Part shown: positions 27,437 to 36,832 of the stretch, one piece after another
Numbering within the stretch: the stretch's first letter is position 1
How the letters are laid out: every line of letters starts with the position of its first letter
From: Caenimonas sp. SL110
Lineage (GTDB): Bacteria; Pseudomonadota; Gammaproteobacteria; Burkholderiales; Burkholderiaceae_C
Reading direction: 5' to 3'
DNA length: 64,000 bases
Assembly (NCBI RefSeq): GCF_001044395.1
Contig: NZ_JANU01000007.1
Location: 62,001 to 126,000 of the forward strand
Notes under the pieces: generated by a model
Told to the model about the DNA's origin: nothing
What the model saw: only the letters and a program-made list of their open reading frames with translations
Database searches by the model: none
Translations under genes and position numbers: made by a program

Positions 27437-28171
27437 GTGAGCGGCAGCTATTTCGATCCGGACTGGGCGGCAAAGGTCACCGTGCCGGTCAAGCGTGTAG
27501 GCGACCGCTGGGAGTTCTTCTACGGCGGCGATGTGCCTGTGAAAGAGGGCACGCTGGGGGAGTTGACGCTCAGCGCCGAGCAGATCACCGACGAGCGTTT
27601 TCGCTTGCGGGTGACGCAGGAACTCACGGTCAAGATCCTCGATGAAGAAACTCCGCTGTTGGTGGCGCTGAGCGACCGCAGCACCAACGGGAGCCTGGCC
27701 GGTCCCTGGCCGAAGCCGTATCCGTCGAAGGTGCCGGTGGGCACCACCCGCTTCGCGCAGATCCGCCTCGGACCGTTGAAGAAGAAGATCCCCGAAGATG
27801 AGTCGCTGGACCCCGAGCTCACCCGGGGTGGTCTATTCCTCAAACTCACAGGCCTGGAGCGATGTGAACTGCATGGCAGCACGGTGTTGATGCCCGAAGG
27901 GTTTTCGCAACCGACGGCCACAAGCCTGAACCACGCGTTCACGCTGCTTTCTCAGGCGCACGAGAAGCACCGCATATCGAACACCGGCAACGTGTACACC
28001 CGCGTCTTCTACGAAGATCGCGACAAGCGCTGGTACCCACTCGATGACTTGCGCATGGGCGTGAAGGCCGTTGGCGAGCGCCATTTGCTGCACGGGCTCT
28101 GGGCGGAAGTTGAGCAGAAGCTAGGGTGGCGGCCGACACCGGTGGCCGATCGTTCGCGTCGGCGGAAATAG
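27437..28171 (+). CDS. Unrecognised 244-residue protein of the cassette
   Basis: Start GTG 27437 is preferred: GGGAGG lies 8 bases upstream. ATG 27341 (ATGA overlap with the membrane protein stop) would add 32 residues of low-complexity, Arg/Asp-rich sequence. The chain opens with FDPDWAAKVTVPVKRV and is rich in beta strands (FRLRVTQELTVKILD, GGLFLKLTGLERCELHGSTV), with a helical C-terminus. No catalytic motif was seen. It sits between the membrane protein and the DEAD helicase and is followed by a 97-bp gap. Function unknown; membership in the system is inferred from position. Confidence 0.65.
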   Translation: MSGSYFDPDWAAKVTVPVKRVGDRWEFFYGGDVPVKEGTLGELTLSAEQITDERFRLRVTQELTVKILDEETPLLVALSDRSTNGSLAGPWPKPYPSKVPVGTTRFAQIRLGPLKKKIPEDESLDPELTRGGLFLKLTGLERCELHGSTVLMPEGFSQPTATSLNHAFTLLSQAHEKHRISNTGNVYTRVFYEDRDKRWYPLDDLRMGVKAVGERHLLHGLWAEVEQKLGWRPTPVADRSRRRK

Positions 28172-28268
28172 AAGAAGCAGTGGAGCGGCAACATGAAGTC
28201 TGAGACGTACAGCCCTGGGTGGACATTGATCGTGTTTTCACCTGCATTCGCCTGACGGCGCACCCACC

Positions 28269-31200
28269 ATGTTGCCCTCCCTTCTCGCGCGTGACATTCA
28301 GCAAGGCCTGAAGCAATTCCTCGTGTCCGGCTTCGAGCCGGCCGACGCCTTCATGCACGGCCTGATGAGCCGGTTTGTGGAGGAAGAGTCGGCGTGGCTG
28401 AAGGGGCCGTATGTGCAAGTGGGCCTGCCGTTCGTGACCGGCTCGGCCGGTCGCAAGTTTTTCCAGACCTTCGAGACCGAGCACCCTGGCTATGGCCATC
28501 AGGAACAGGCGTGGAAGCGACTTTCCAGCCAGCACCTGGCGGTCAGCACGCTGGTGGCAACGGGCACTGGCAGCGGCAAGACCGAGTGCTTCCTGTTCCC
28601 GGTGATGGACCACTGCGCACGTGAACGCGCGGCGGGCAAGGCCGGCATCAAGGCCTTGGTGATCTACCCCATGAATGCGCTGGCCACCGACCAGGCACGT
28701 CGCATGGCCGCCCTCGTGGCCCAGGTGCCGGCATTCAACGGCCTGCGCGTGGGCCTGTATGTGGGCGGCACCGCCGGCAAGCCGGGCGAGGGCATGGTGA
28801 TGACGCCCACTGGCGTGATCACCGACCGCGACACGCTGCGCAAGCACCCGCCCGACATCTTGCTGACCAACTACAAGATGTTGGACTACCTGATGTTGCG
28901 GCCCAGGGACCGGCAGCTTTGGGCGAACAACACCCCCACCACGCTGCGCTACGTGGTGGTGGACGAGTTGCACACCTTTGACGGCGCCCAGGGCACGGAC
29001 CTGGCCTTGCTGCTGCGCCGCCTGCGTGCCCGCCTGAAGGCGGACAAGGACCATCTGATCTGCGCAGGTACGTCGGCCACGCTGGGTGGCTCGTCCGACA
29101 CGGCGCCGTTGCGTGAGTACGCGAGGCAGATATTCGGCGTGCCGTTCGCGGCGGATTCCGTGGTCACCGAAAACCGGCTGACCGTGGACGCCTTCCTGGG
29201 CGACGCGACGGTCGACCATATGTTCATCTGGCAGCCCGAACTGGACGCAGCGCTGGCGCCGGCGCCCTATGCCACACCGCAGGCAGCGGTGCGCGCATGG
29301 TTCGCAGTGTTCTTTCCGGGGCTGAAGCAGCCCGCCGACGAAGCAGAAGTGGTCACGCAGGCCTGGCGCCTCGCGCTGGCGGAACACCTGAAGCGGCATC
29401 AGCTGTTCGTGAACCTGCTTCGGCTGATGAAGAGTGGCGTGGTGGGCTACGACGCCCTGACCGAGGCTTTCGCGCGGAACATGCCGGCCGCCGGCCGGCC
29501 ACAGGTGGCCCGGGTGCTGGACGCGCTGCTGGTGCTGGTGGCCTGGGCGCTGCGCGACGGCAAGCAGCCTCTGGTGACGCTGCGTGTGCAACTGTGGGTG
29601 CGCGAGCTGAGGCGCATGGTGGGCAAGCTGGCGTGCGACCCCAAGGACGTTTGCCTTCGCAGTGAGCGTGACCTGCCCGGCGAGCGCGATGGCGTGTACC
29701 TGCCGATGGTCCAGTGCAGCCAGTGCCGCACGACTGGGTGGTTGTCTCGGCTGGTGCAGGGCAGCAACAAGCTCTCCACCCAGCTGGACGAGATCTACAA
29801 CACTTGGTTCTCGCGTCGGCCCGAGGCAGCGCGGCTGTACGCCGCGCAAAGTGTCGGCCGCCCGCACGTGGACGGCGTGAACCAGCACGTGTGCGTGGCC
29901 TGCGGCAATGTTCAGCACTCGGGATCTGAGAGCGGGGCAGCGTGTCTGGCCTGCGCGCACCAAGAACTATTGCCGGTGTTCCGCGTCACGGCGCAACGTA
30001 CCGTGGTGGTGGGCAATGCCCAGTACACGCGCCATGACGACACCTGCCCGAGTTGCGGCGAGCGTGACGAACTGCTGCTGTTGGGTGCCCGCAATGCGAC
30101 GCTGGGCTCACAGGTGGTGGAAGCCAGTTGGGCCAGCGTCTTCAACGACGACAAGAAGCTGATCGCGTTTTCCGATTCGGTTCAGGATGCCGCGCACCGG
30201 GCCGGTTTCTTCGGTGCCCGCACCTGGCTGAACAACGTGCGCACCGCGTGGGCCCATGTGCTGGACGAGCTGAACGTTACCCGCATGCCATGGCCCCAAC
30301 TGCTTGCGCTGGCTGAGAAGCGCTTCGACGAGCCGGCATCGCTGCTGCACATGTCGCAGGAACGACTGGTGTCGGAGTTCCTGGCGCCCAACATGACCTG
30401 GCAGCACGACTGGTCAGTGGAGCTGATGCAGCATGGGCAACTGCCGGCCACCACTCGCCTGCCGGCCAAGGTGAAGAAGCGCCTGCTGTGGCAGCTGTTC
30501 AGTGACCTGACCTACCAGAGCCAGCGCGGCCGGACGCTGGAGCGCATCGGCAAGGTGACGCTCTCCGTGCCCTGGGCGCGGGTGCAAGAAGTGGCCGAAA
30601 CCTTGCTGCCGAAGTTCCGCGAGCAGTTCGGTGCCCAGGGTCTGGACTTGCCGGTGCTGACGCAGTGGCTGTGGGGCACGCTCGCGCACATGCGCCGCCG
30701 TGGCGGCGTGATGCATGCCGAGACGGCGGCCTATGCCGCCGACGGAAATGTGTGGCTGCTGGCCAAGGGCGGCGGGCGAGCCGAATGGATGCCGAAGATG
30801 GGCGAGTACACGCCCCGGCCAGTGCTGCTGACATTGGGAAAGCATCGCGACTTCGACAAGCTGGCGGGCAACTCACGCCCCACCTGGTACGACCGATGGG
30901 CCGCTGCGGCGCTGGGGCGTCAGACGCTGCTGGCCAAGGGCATGACTGCGGACCTGTACCACGCGGCCTTCGATGCGCTGGTCACTGCGGGCGTGTTGGT
31001 GCGAACCGTGCACCACCTGGGCGACACGTTGGCGCTGAATCCTGATGCCTTGCAGGTGGACACCGAAGTGGCTTTCGTGGCCACGGCCGGCAACAAGCGG
31101 CGTCTGGCAGTTCCACGGCAGGATGCCGAGTTCCTTCTGGACATGCCGTGTTTGGACGCAGTGGAATCCGAGTACGAGCAACTGATCCCGGAGGCCGCCG

Positions 31201-34200
31201 ATTGGTGGTCACGCCGCTTCAGTCATGGCGATCTGCGTCGCGTGATCGCGGCCGAACACACTGGCCTTCTGGATCGCCAGGAGCGCGAGGCGCTGGAACT
31301 GCGCTTCAAGAACAAGTTGCCGAAGCCATGGTTCGAGAACCTGCTCTCCGCAACGCCGACGCTGGAAATGGGTGTGGACATCGGCGACCTGTCGTCGGTG
31401 CTGTTGTGCTCGGTGCCGCCCAACCAGGCCAGCTTTCTGCAGCGGATGGGCCGCGCAGGGCGCCGCGACGGCAACGCCATGACGACGACGCTGGCCGACG
31501 GGAACAGCCCGCACGACCTGTACTTCTTTGCCGAGACCGAGGAAATGATTTCGGGCGAGGTGGCGCCACCTGGCGTGTTCTTGCAGGCGGCCGAAGTCCT
31601 ACGGCGGCAGCTGTTCGCGTTCTGCATGGACGACTGGGTGTCCAACCTGACCAGCGCCACTGCCTTGCCAGAGAAGACATCGCAGGCACTGGATGCGATG
31701 GAGCAGGCCAAGCTCGATCGCTTTCCGTACATCCTGGCCGACCATGTGCTGAAGCACGAGCAGCGCCTGTTCGATGGGTTCATGGCGCTGTTGGACAAGG
31801 ACGTGGACGAGGTGGTCCGTGGCCGGCTGTGGGACTACATGCAAGGTCAGGGCGAGACCGACGGCCTGCGTACGCGCCTGATGAAATCACTGGAAGAACT
31901 GGTGGAGGAGCGTCGCAACTACAAGAAGCGTAAGGACGAACTCGACAAAGCCAAGGCCAAGGCGCAGCAGAAGCCGCAGGACGAGGCGACCAAGGACGAG
32001 ATCGACAACCTGCTGCGCGAGCGCGACAAGATGCTGGAGCTAATCAAGGAGATCAACGCCCGTGACCTGTTGAACACGTTGACCGATGCGGGCCTGATCC
32101 CGAACTACGCGTTCCCGGAGTCGGGCATTCAGCTCAAGTCGGTGCTGTGGCGCAAACGCGGTGCTGACGAACCTGGGCAGGGCGCCTATGTGACGCTGGC
32201 GACCCAGAAATACGAACGGCCTGCGCAGTCGGCGTTGTCGGAGTTCGCGCCTGAAAACCGCTTCTATGCGAATCAGCGCCGCGTGGAGGTGGACCAGATC
32301 AACATGAATCTGGCAAAGACCGAAGACTGGCGCTTCTGCCCCAGTTGCCACCACATGCAGAACCTGGCCATCGAGCCGGACGTGTACCCGACTTGCCCGA
32401 ACTGCGGCGACCCGATGTGGTCAGACGGGGGCCAACGGCGTGTGTTGCTTCGCTTCCGCCAAGCCATCGCCAACAGCAACGACACAGACGTTCGCATCGA
32501 CGACAGTTCAGAAGACCGCGAGCCGAAGTACTACGTGCGGCAGCTGATGGCGGACTTTCAGCCGGCGAGCATTCGCGAGGCCTGGCAGACTCCGACTGGG
32601 GGCACGCCCTTCGGCTTCGAGTTCATTTCGCGAGTCACCTTCCGCGACGTGAACTTCGGCGAGTTGGCAAAGCCGGGCGATGCCTTCAAGGTGGCCGACA
32701 AGGAGTCGCAACGTCCCGGCTTCAGCCTTTGCCGCTACTGCGGCAAGGTTCAGAAGCCAGCACGTCGAGGCGGGCCGGTGGCAGAGCAGAACCACAGCTT
32801 CGACTGTGCCAAGCACGGTAGCGATGACCCGGCGAACCTGCTGGACTGTTTGTACCTCTACCGTGAGTTCGAGTCAGAGGCGCTGCGCATCCTGGTGCCG
32901 TACACAAAAAACGGCGTGGAAGAAGCGGTCGTCCAGTCCTTCATGGCAGCCGTGCAGCTGGGGCTGAAGCGGCGCTTCGGCGGCAAGGTCGATCATCTGC
33001 GCATGGTGCTGCAGGATGAGCCCGGCAAGGAAGGTGGGCCGCGCAAGCACTACGTGATGCTGTATGACTCGGTGCCTGGCGGAACGGGCTATCTCCATCA
33101 GCTGCTGGCACACGACGCGAAGACGCTGGCCGACGTGCTGGACATGTCGTTGAAGGCGCTGACCACTTGCTCATGCAACCAGGACCCGGAAAAGGATGGC
33201 TGCTACCGCTGCCTATACCAGTACCGCCTGGGCCGCAGCATGGGGCTGGTGTCACGCGACAACGCCAAGGCGGTGCTGACCGATCTGGTCGGGTCCTTGG
33301 GCGCCTTGGAGCGTGTGAAGACCATCTCCGACATCTACATCAACCCGAACTTCGATTCGGTGTTGGAGGCGCGGTTCATTGAGAGCCTGAAGAAGCTCAG
33401 CGGCGTGGGTGGTTTGCCTGCAGTGAAGTTGGTTCAGGATGTGGTCAACGGGAAATCTGGCTACCTGCTGGAGGTGGGCGCCCAGCGCTACCGCGTGGAG
33501 CCGCAAGCTGAACTCAATGGCGATCATGGTGTGGTGGTACCGAGCAAGCCCGACTTCGTCATCTGGCCCTGGGCGGCTGGCTCAAAGCGTCGACCGGTGG
33601 CGGTGTTCTGCGATGGCTGGGCGTATCACAAGGACTGCATGCGCGACGATGCCCTGAAGCGCAGTGCCATCGTGGCCAGCGGTGGGTACTGGGTGTGGTC
33701 GGTGACACATCAGGATGTTGCGGCTGCGTTGGCGGTGAATTTGGATACCGACCTGGAGTCGCCATTGGTGGCGATGTCCAGGCACGAAGGCGCCAAGGCT
33801 CCAGACACGGTGCCGCGGGCGCAGGAGAAGGCGTTCACGCACCATGGCGTCGCGCGGCTTCTGCAGTGGTTAGCGATTGGGTCGGACGGCGGCGACACGG
33901 ATCCCGCCGTAGAGAACATGCAGCGCAACGCCGCGTGGCTTGAGTTTCTGATGATCCCGAACACGCCGGACGACAAGGCCGTTTGTGATGGTCAGCGGGC
34001 GCACTGGCTGCCAAGGCTACCGCTGTACATACGCGAACCCGGCGCCGGTTATGCGCCGGTGATGTCCCGCGCCAACGGACCGGCTGCGATCGTTGGCTGG
34101 TGGGCCATGGCGCTGGCGAAGGGGCTTCCGATTCCGGGCGCATGGTTGTCTCCAGGCGCCGTCGTAATTGATGAGCCGGCGGCAACTGACGCGGATGGCC

Positions 34201-34697
34201 TGCACCGCGGTTGGAGGCGGTGGCTGCAGCTCTACAACACAGCGCAGTTCATCCCGGGCGTGCTGATGGCCACGTCATCAGGCTTGGATGCCCACGACTA
34301 CGAAAGTCTTGGCGCCATGGGTGGCGGAGCGCAGGCGCCTGGCAAGCCGCAAGGGCATGCTGGGCTCAGCGCTGCCTGGCAGGCCGTGTTGGAACAGACG
34401 CTCTCGGAGCTGGAGGGAGGCTTGAAGTCATTGGCCTTTGCGGGTGGCACGCCGCCCGAGGTGGGTACGGAGCTGGCCGACGAAAAGGGCAAGGTTCTTG
34501 CCGATGCCGAACTGACTTGGGTGGATCAGAAGCTGGCCCTGCTGCGGTCTGACCAGGCGGACTTGGCTGATGCGTGGCAGGCAGCGGGATGGACCGCGCA
34601 GGTGCTGGATGACAAGCTGGCCACGGTTCAGGGGCAGCCTTGGACGGTGGTCGTGGCGGGTGGGCTCGGCCTGACGCTGAAGAACGAAGGGGAATGA
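28269..34697 (+). CDS. Giant DEAD/DEAH helicase with DUF1998 and C-terminal nuclease-like domain (DrmA-DrmB-like)
   Basis: 2142 residues. Helicase motifs: LVATGTGSGKTE (Walker A, about 96), VVVDELHTFDGAQG (motif II, about 231), AGTSATLGG (motif III), LIAFSDSVQDAAHRAGFF (about 634), LEMGVDIGDL (about 1030) and RMGRAGRRDGNA (about 1059). Cys pairs near 482-600 and 1357-1490 suggest zinc ribbons, and a charged coiled coil lies at about 1206-1265. The DUF1998 part shows DSVPGGTGYLHQLL and CSCNQDPEKDGCYRCLYQY (about 1600-1653). After it, KPDFVIWPW, PVAVFCDGWAYHKD and GYWVWSVTHQDV resemble a Vsr/DUF559 endonuclease fold. In DISARM, DrmA (helicase) and DrmB (DUF1998) are two proteins; here both parts are in one chain. 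Confidence 0.85.
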   Translation: MLPSLLARDIQQGLKQFLVSGFEPADAFMHGLMSRFVEEESAWLKGPYVQVGLPFVTGSAGRKFFQTFETEHPGYGHQEQAWKRLSSQHLAVSTLVATGTGSGKTECFLFPVMDHCARERAAGKAGIKALVIYPMNALATDQARRMAALVAQVPAFNGLRVGLYVGGTAGKPGEGMVMTPTGVITDRDTLRKHPPDILLTNYKMLDYLMLRPRDRQLWANNTPTTLRYVVVDELHTFDGAQGTDLALLLRRLRARLKADKDHLICAGTSATLGGSSDTAPLREYARQIFGVPFAADSVVTENRLTVDAFLGDATVDHMFIWQPELDAALAPAPYATPQAAVRAWFAVFFPGLKQPADEAEVVTQAWRLALAEHLKRHQLFVNLLRLMKSGVVGYDALTEAFARNMPAAGRPQVARVLDALLVLVAWALRDGKQPLVTLRVQLWVRELRRMVGKLACDPKDVCLRSERDLPGERDGVYLPMVQCSQCRTTGWLSRLVQGSNKLSTQLDEIYNTWFSRRPEAARLYAAQSVGRPHVDGVNQHVCVACGNVQHSGSESGAACLACAHQELLPVFRVTAQRTVVVGNAQYTRHDDTCPSCGERDELLLLGARNATLGSQVVEASWASVFNDDKKLIAFSDSVQDAAHRAGFFGARTWLNNVRTAWAHVLDELNVTRMPWPQLLALAEKRFDEPASLLHMSQERLVSEFLAPNMTWQHDWSVELMQHGQLPATTRLPAKVKKRLLWQLFSDLTYQSQRGRTLERIGKVTLSVPWARVQEVAETLLPKFREQFGAQGLDLPVLTQWLWGTLAHMRRRGGVMHAETAAYAADGNVWLLAKGGGRAEWMPKMGEYTPRPVLLTLGKHRDFDKLAGNSRPTWYDRWAAAALGRQTLLAKGMTADLYHAAFDALVTAGVLVRTVHHLGDTLALNPDALQVDTEVAFVATAGNKRRLAVPRQDAEFLLDMPCLDAVESEYEQLIPEAADWWSRRFSHGDLRRVIAAEHTGLLDRQEREALELRFKNKLPKPWFENLLSATPTLEMGVDIGDLSSVLLCSVPPNQASFLQRMGRAGRRDGNAMTTTLADGNSPHDLYFFAETEEMISGEVAPPGVFLQAAEVLRRQLFAFCMDDWVSNLTSATALPEKTSQALDAMEQAKLDRFPYILADHVLKHEQRLFDGFMALLDKDVDEVVRGRLWDYMQGQGETDGLRTRLMKSLEELVEERRNYKKRKDELDKAKAKAQQKPQDEATKDEIDNLLRERDKMLELIKEINARDLLNTLTDAGLIPNYAFPESGIQLKSVLWRKRGADEPGQGAYVTLATQKYERPAQSALSEFAPENRFYANQRRVEVDQINMNLAKTEDWRFCPSCHHMQNLAIEPDVYPTCPNCGDPMWSDGGQRRVLLRFRQAIANSNDTDVRIDDSSEDREPKYYVRQLMADFQPASIREAWQTPTGGTPFGFEFISRVTFRDVNFGELAKPGDAFKVADKESQRPGFSLCRYCGKVQKPARRGGPVAEQNHSFDCAKHGSDDPANLLDCLYLYREFESEALRILVPYTKNGVEEAVVQSFMAAVQLGLKRRFGGKVDHLRMVLQDEPGKEGGPRKHYVMLYDSVPGGTGYLHQLLAHDAKTLADVLDMSLKALTTCSCNQDPEKDGCYRCLYQYRLGRSMGLVSRDNAKAVLTDLVGSLGALERVKTISDIYINPNFDSVLEARFIESLKKLSGVGGLPAVKLVQDVVNGKSGYLLEVGAQRYRVEPQAELNGDHGVVVPSKPDFVIWPWAAGSKRRPVAVFCDGWAYHKDCMRDDALKRSAIVASGGYWVWSVTHQDVAAALAVNLDTDLESPLVAMSRHEGAKAPDTVPRAQEKAFTHHGVARLLQWLAIGSDGGDTDPAVENMQRNAAWLEFLMIPNTPDDKAVCDGQRAHWLPRLPLYIREPGAGYAPVMSRANGPAAIVGWWAMALAKGLPIPGAWLSPGAVVIDEPAATDADGLHRGWRRWLQLYNTAQFIPGVLMATSSGLDAHDYESLGAMGGGAQAPGKPQGHAGLSAAWQAVLEQTLSELEGGLKSLAFAGGTPPEVGTELADEKGKVLADAELTWVDQKLALLRSDQADLADAWQAAGWTAQVLDDKLATVQGQPWTVVVAGGLGLTLKNEGE

Positions 34698-34701
34698 CGC
34701 C

Positions 34702-36801
34702 GTGAGTCTCAAACCAAAAGTAGCTTTGTCGCAGGACTTCCTGCTGCAACTCGCCAAGTTGCCCTCTGCCATCCAATCGAAGGTGATGAAGTGGGCGATC
34801 CAGTTCCAGTCGGACCCGACGAGTCCCGGCATCAACTACGAGAACATCAATGCGGCGCGTGATTCGAACCTGAAGTCAGTTCGCTTGGATCGCGACTGGC
34901 GGGGCATCGTATTCAAGCCGAGCAGCGGGGATGTCTACGTCCTGCTGTACGTCGACCATCATGACGAAGCCTACCGCTGGGCGGAGAAGCGCAGGCTGGC
35001 CATCAACCCGGTGACCGGCGCGATGCAGATGGTGGTGGTTGAAAGCGTCATCGAGGCGGCGCCCGTTGCGCCTTCCAAGGTGAACGGCGAGCCAGCACCG
35101 GCGGTGGAAGTGGCTTCGAAGCCGACATTTGCAGATCTGAGCGACCACGAGCTATTGAGCCTCGGGGTACCCGAAGACTCCCTGCCCGCAGTTCGAGTTC
35201 TGGCGTCGGACGACCAGCTTGACGGCATGCAGACGATGCTGCCCGTGGAAGCCTACGAGGGCCTGTTCCTCGTGGCGGCTGGTGATACCGTGAGCCAAGT
35301 GCTGGCGTCCAGGGAAACCCGTGTGGATCGGCCCGTGGACACGGCAGACTTTGCGACCGCGCTGGCGACGCCGGAGTCGCAGTCGCGGTTCGTCATCGTC
35401 GACGACGACGAGGCCATGCTGGCCATCATGAATGCGCCGCTCGCCCAATGGCGGGTCTTCCTCCACCCGACGCAGCGAAAACTCGCCACTGGCGACCGCA
35501 GCGGCCCTGTGCGCGTACTTGGCGGCGCCGGCACCGGGAAAACTGTGCTGGCGATGCATCGCGCGAAGTGGCTGGCCGAGAACCGAACGCCCGACGGCAA
35601 GAAGGTGCTGTTCACGACCTTCACCCGCAACCTGGCGGGTGACATCGAGCAGAACCTGAAGACACTGTGCGGCGCAAGCACGCTGGCAAAGCTGCAGGTA
35701 CGCAACCTCGACGCGTGGGTGCATGGCTTCATGCGGGCGCAGAAGCTGGAACATCGAATCGTCTACGACCGCAGGCAAGACGCTGCGCTGCAAGCCTGGC
35801 AGGCGGCCATGGCCGTGCGCGACACCAAGCTGGTGCTGCCCGACGATTTCTACGAGCAGGAGTTGGAACAGGTCATCCTGGCCCAGGGCATCACGACGCT
35901 GGACGAATACCGCATTGCACGCCGTACCGGGCGCTCCAGCGTGTTGAGCCGTGGGAAGCGGGATGCAGTCTGGGTGGTTTTCGAGGAATACCGCGGCCAA
36001 TTGTCCTCCCGCAAACTCAAAGAGGTGGACGATGCGTACCGCGAGGTGGCTGGAATGTTGCTTGCCAGTCAGGGCAAGGAAGCCGAGTACAGCGCGATCG
36101 TCATCGACGAAACCCAAGACTTCGGACCACAGGCGCTGAAGCTTCTGCGCGCCATGACTCCGCACGGTGCCAACGACTTGTTCTTCGTCGGCGACGGTCA
36201 TCAGCGTATCTACAGCCGCAACCGTGCCGCGATGAGCAAGTGTGGCATCGACATCCGTGGTCGCTCGAAGAAGCTGTACCTCAACTATCGAACCACCGAC
36301 GAGATCCGTCGCCACGCGGTTGCCCTGCTTGAAGGTTGCGAGGTCGACGACCTCGACGACGGCCATGACGAGACCAAGCGGTACAAGTCGCTGTCCCATG
36401 GGCCGGCACCGATCGTTCTGACAGTCGATGGCCTGGAGGCGGCTTCCCAGAAGACCATTGAGTTCATCAGTGGATGGCGGGCGACACGCCAGGACGGATC
36501 GTCACCTTCGTTCTGCGTGATTGCTTCGAGCGAGAAGCACCGCGAGGCGATGTCGCGCCAACTGCTGGCCGCAGGACTGGCCTGCGTGACCATCTCTGCG
36601 CAAAGCAACCACCCAGACAGCCGCGATGTCGTGCACCTTGCCACCATGCACCGCGCCAAGGGGCTGGAGTTTGACGTGGTTGTTGTCGTCGCCCCGAGCG
36701 CGTACTTCGGCGACCCCCAGGAGACCCAGAACCAGCGCAAGCTGCTCTACGTGGCATTGACGCGGGCCAAGCAGGGTGCGCTGATGCTTCGGATTCCGTG
36801 A
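34702..36801 (+). CDS. RelE-like domain fused to UvrD/Rep-type helicase
   Basis: 699 residues, start GTG 34702 with AAGGGGAA 9 bases upstream; 4 bp after the giant helicase. Residues 5-95 (VALSQDFLLQLAKLPSAI, LKSVRLDRDWRGIVF, VYVLLYVDHHDEAYRWAEK) have the RelE/ParE toxin-fold pattern. A linker leads to an SF1 helicase: VLGGAGTGKTVLAM (Walker A, about 273), AIVIDETQDFGPQAL (motif II, about 468), FVGDGHQRIY, LNYRTTDEIR, TMHRAKGLEFDVVVV and YVALTRAKQGA (motifs up to VI, about 683). SF1A helicases unwind or displace proteins on DNA. The RelE-like part may bind nucleic acid rather than cleave mRNA; no separate antitoxin gene is next to it. Confidence 0.83.
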   Translation: MSLKPKVALSQDFLLQLAKLPSAIQSKVMKWAIQFQSDPTSPGINYENINAARDSNLKSVRLDRDWRGIVFKPSSGDVYVLLYVDHHDEAYRWAEKRRLAINPVTGAMQMVVVESVIEAAPVAPSKVNGEPAPAVEVASKPTFADLSDHELLSLGVPEDSLPAVRVLASDDQLDGMQTMLPVEAYEGLFLVAAGDTVSQVLASRETRVDRPVDTADFATALATPESQSRFVIVDDDEAMLAIMNAPLAQWRVFLHPTQRKLATGDRSGPVRVLGGAGTGKTVLAMHRAKWLAENRTPDGKKVLFTTFTRNLAGDIEQNLKTLCGASTLAKLQVRNLDAWVHGFMRAQKLEHRIVYDRRQDAALQAWQAAMAVRDTKLVLPDDFYEQELEQVILAQGITTLDEYRIARRTGRSSVLSRGKRDAVWVVFEEYRGQLSSRKLKEVDDAYREVAGMLLASQGKEAEYSAIVIDETQDFGPQALKLLRAMTPHGANDLFFVGDGHQRIYSRNRAAMSKCGIDIRGRSKKLYLNYRTTDEIRRHAVALLEGCEVDDLDDGHDETKRYKSLSHGPAPIVLTVDGLEAASQKTIEFISGWRATRQDGSSPSFCVIASSEKHREAMSRQLLAAGLACVTISAQSNHPDSRDVVHLATMHRAKGLEFDVVVVVAPSAYFGDPQETQNQRKLLYVALTRAKQGALMLRIP

Positions 36802-36832
36802 GGCCGACTCATCAGCCGATCTCAGGATCAAC

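Noticed and set aside
28193..28255. 20-codon open frame MKSETYSPGWTLIVFSPAFA before the giant helicase
   Set aside because: It has a GGAG 8-11 bases upstream but is very short and without conservation evidence; could be a leader peptide, not supported enough to list as a gene.
25206..29963. Minus-strand open frames of 626 and 674 codons opposite the membrane protein and giant helicase
   Set aside because: Antisense shadows with composition typical of reverse-read GC-rich codons; no ribosome site or motif.
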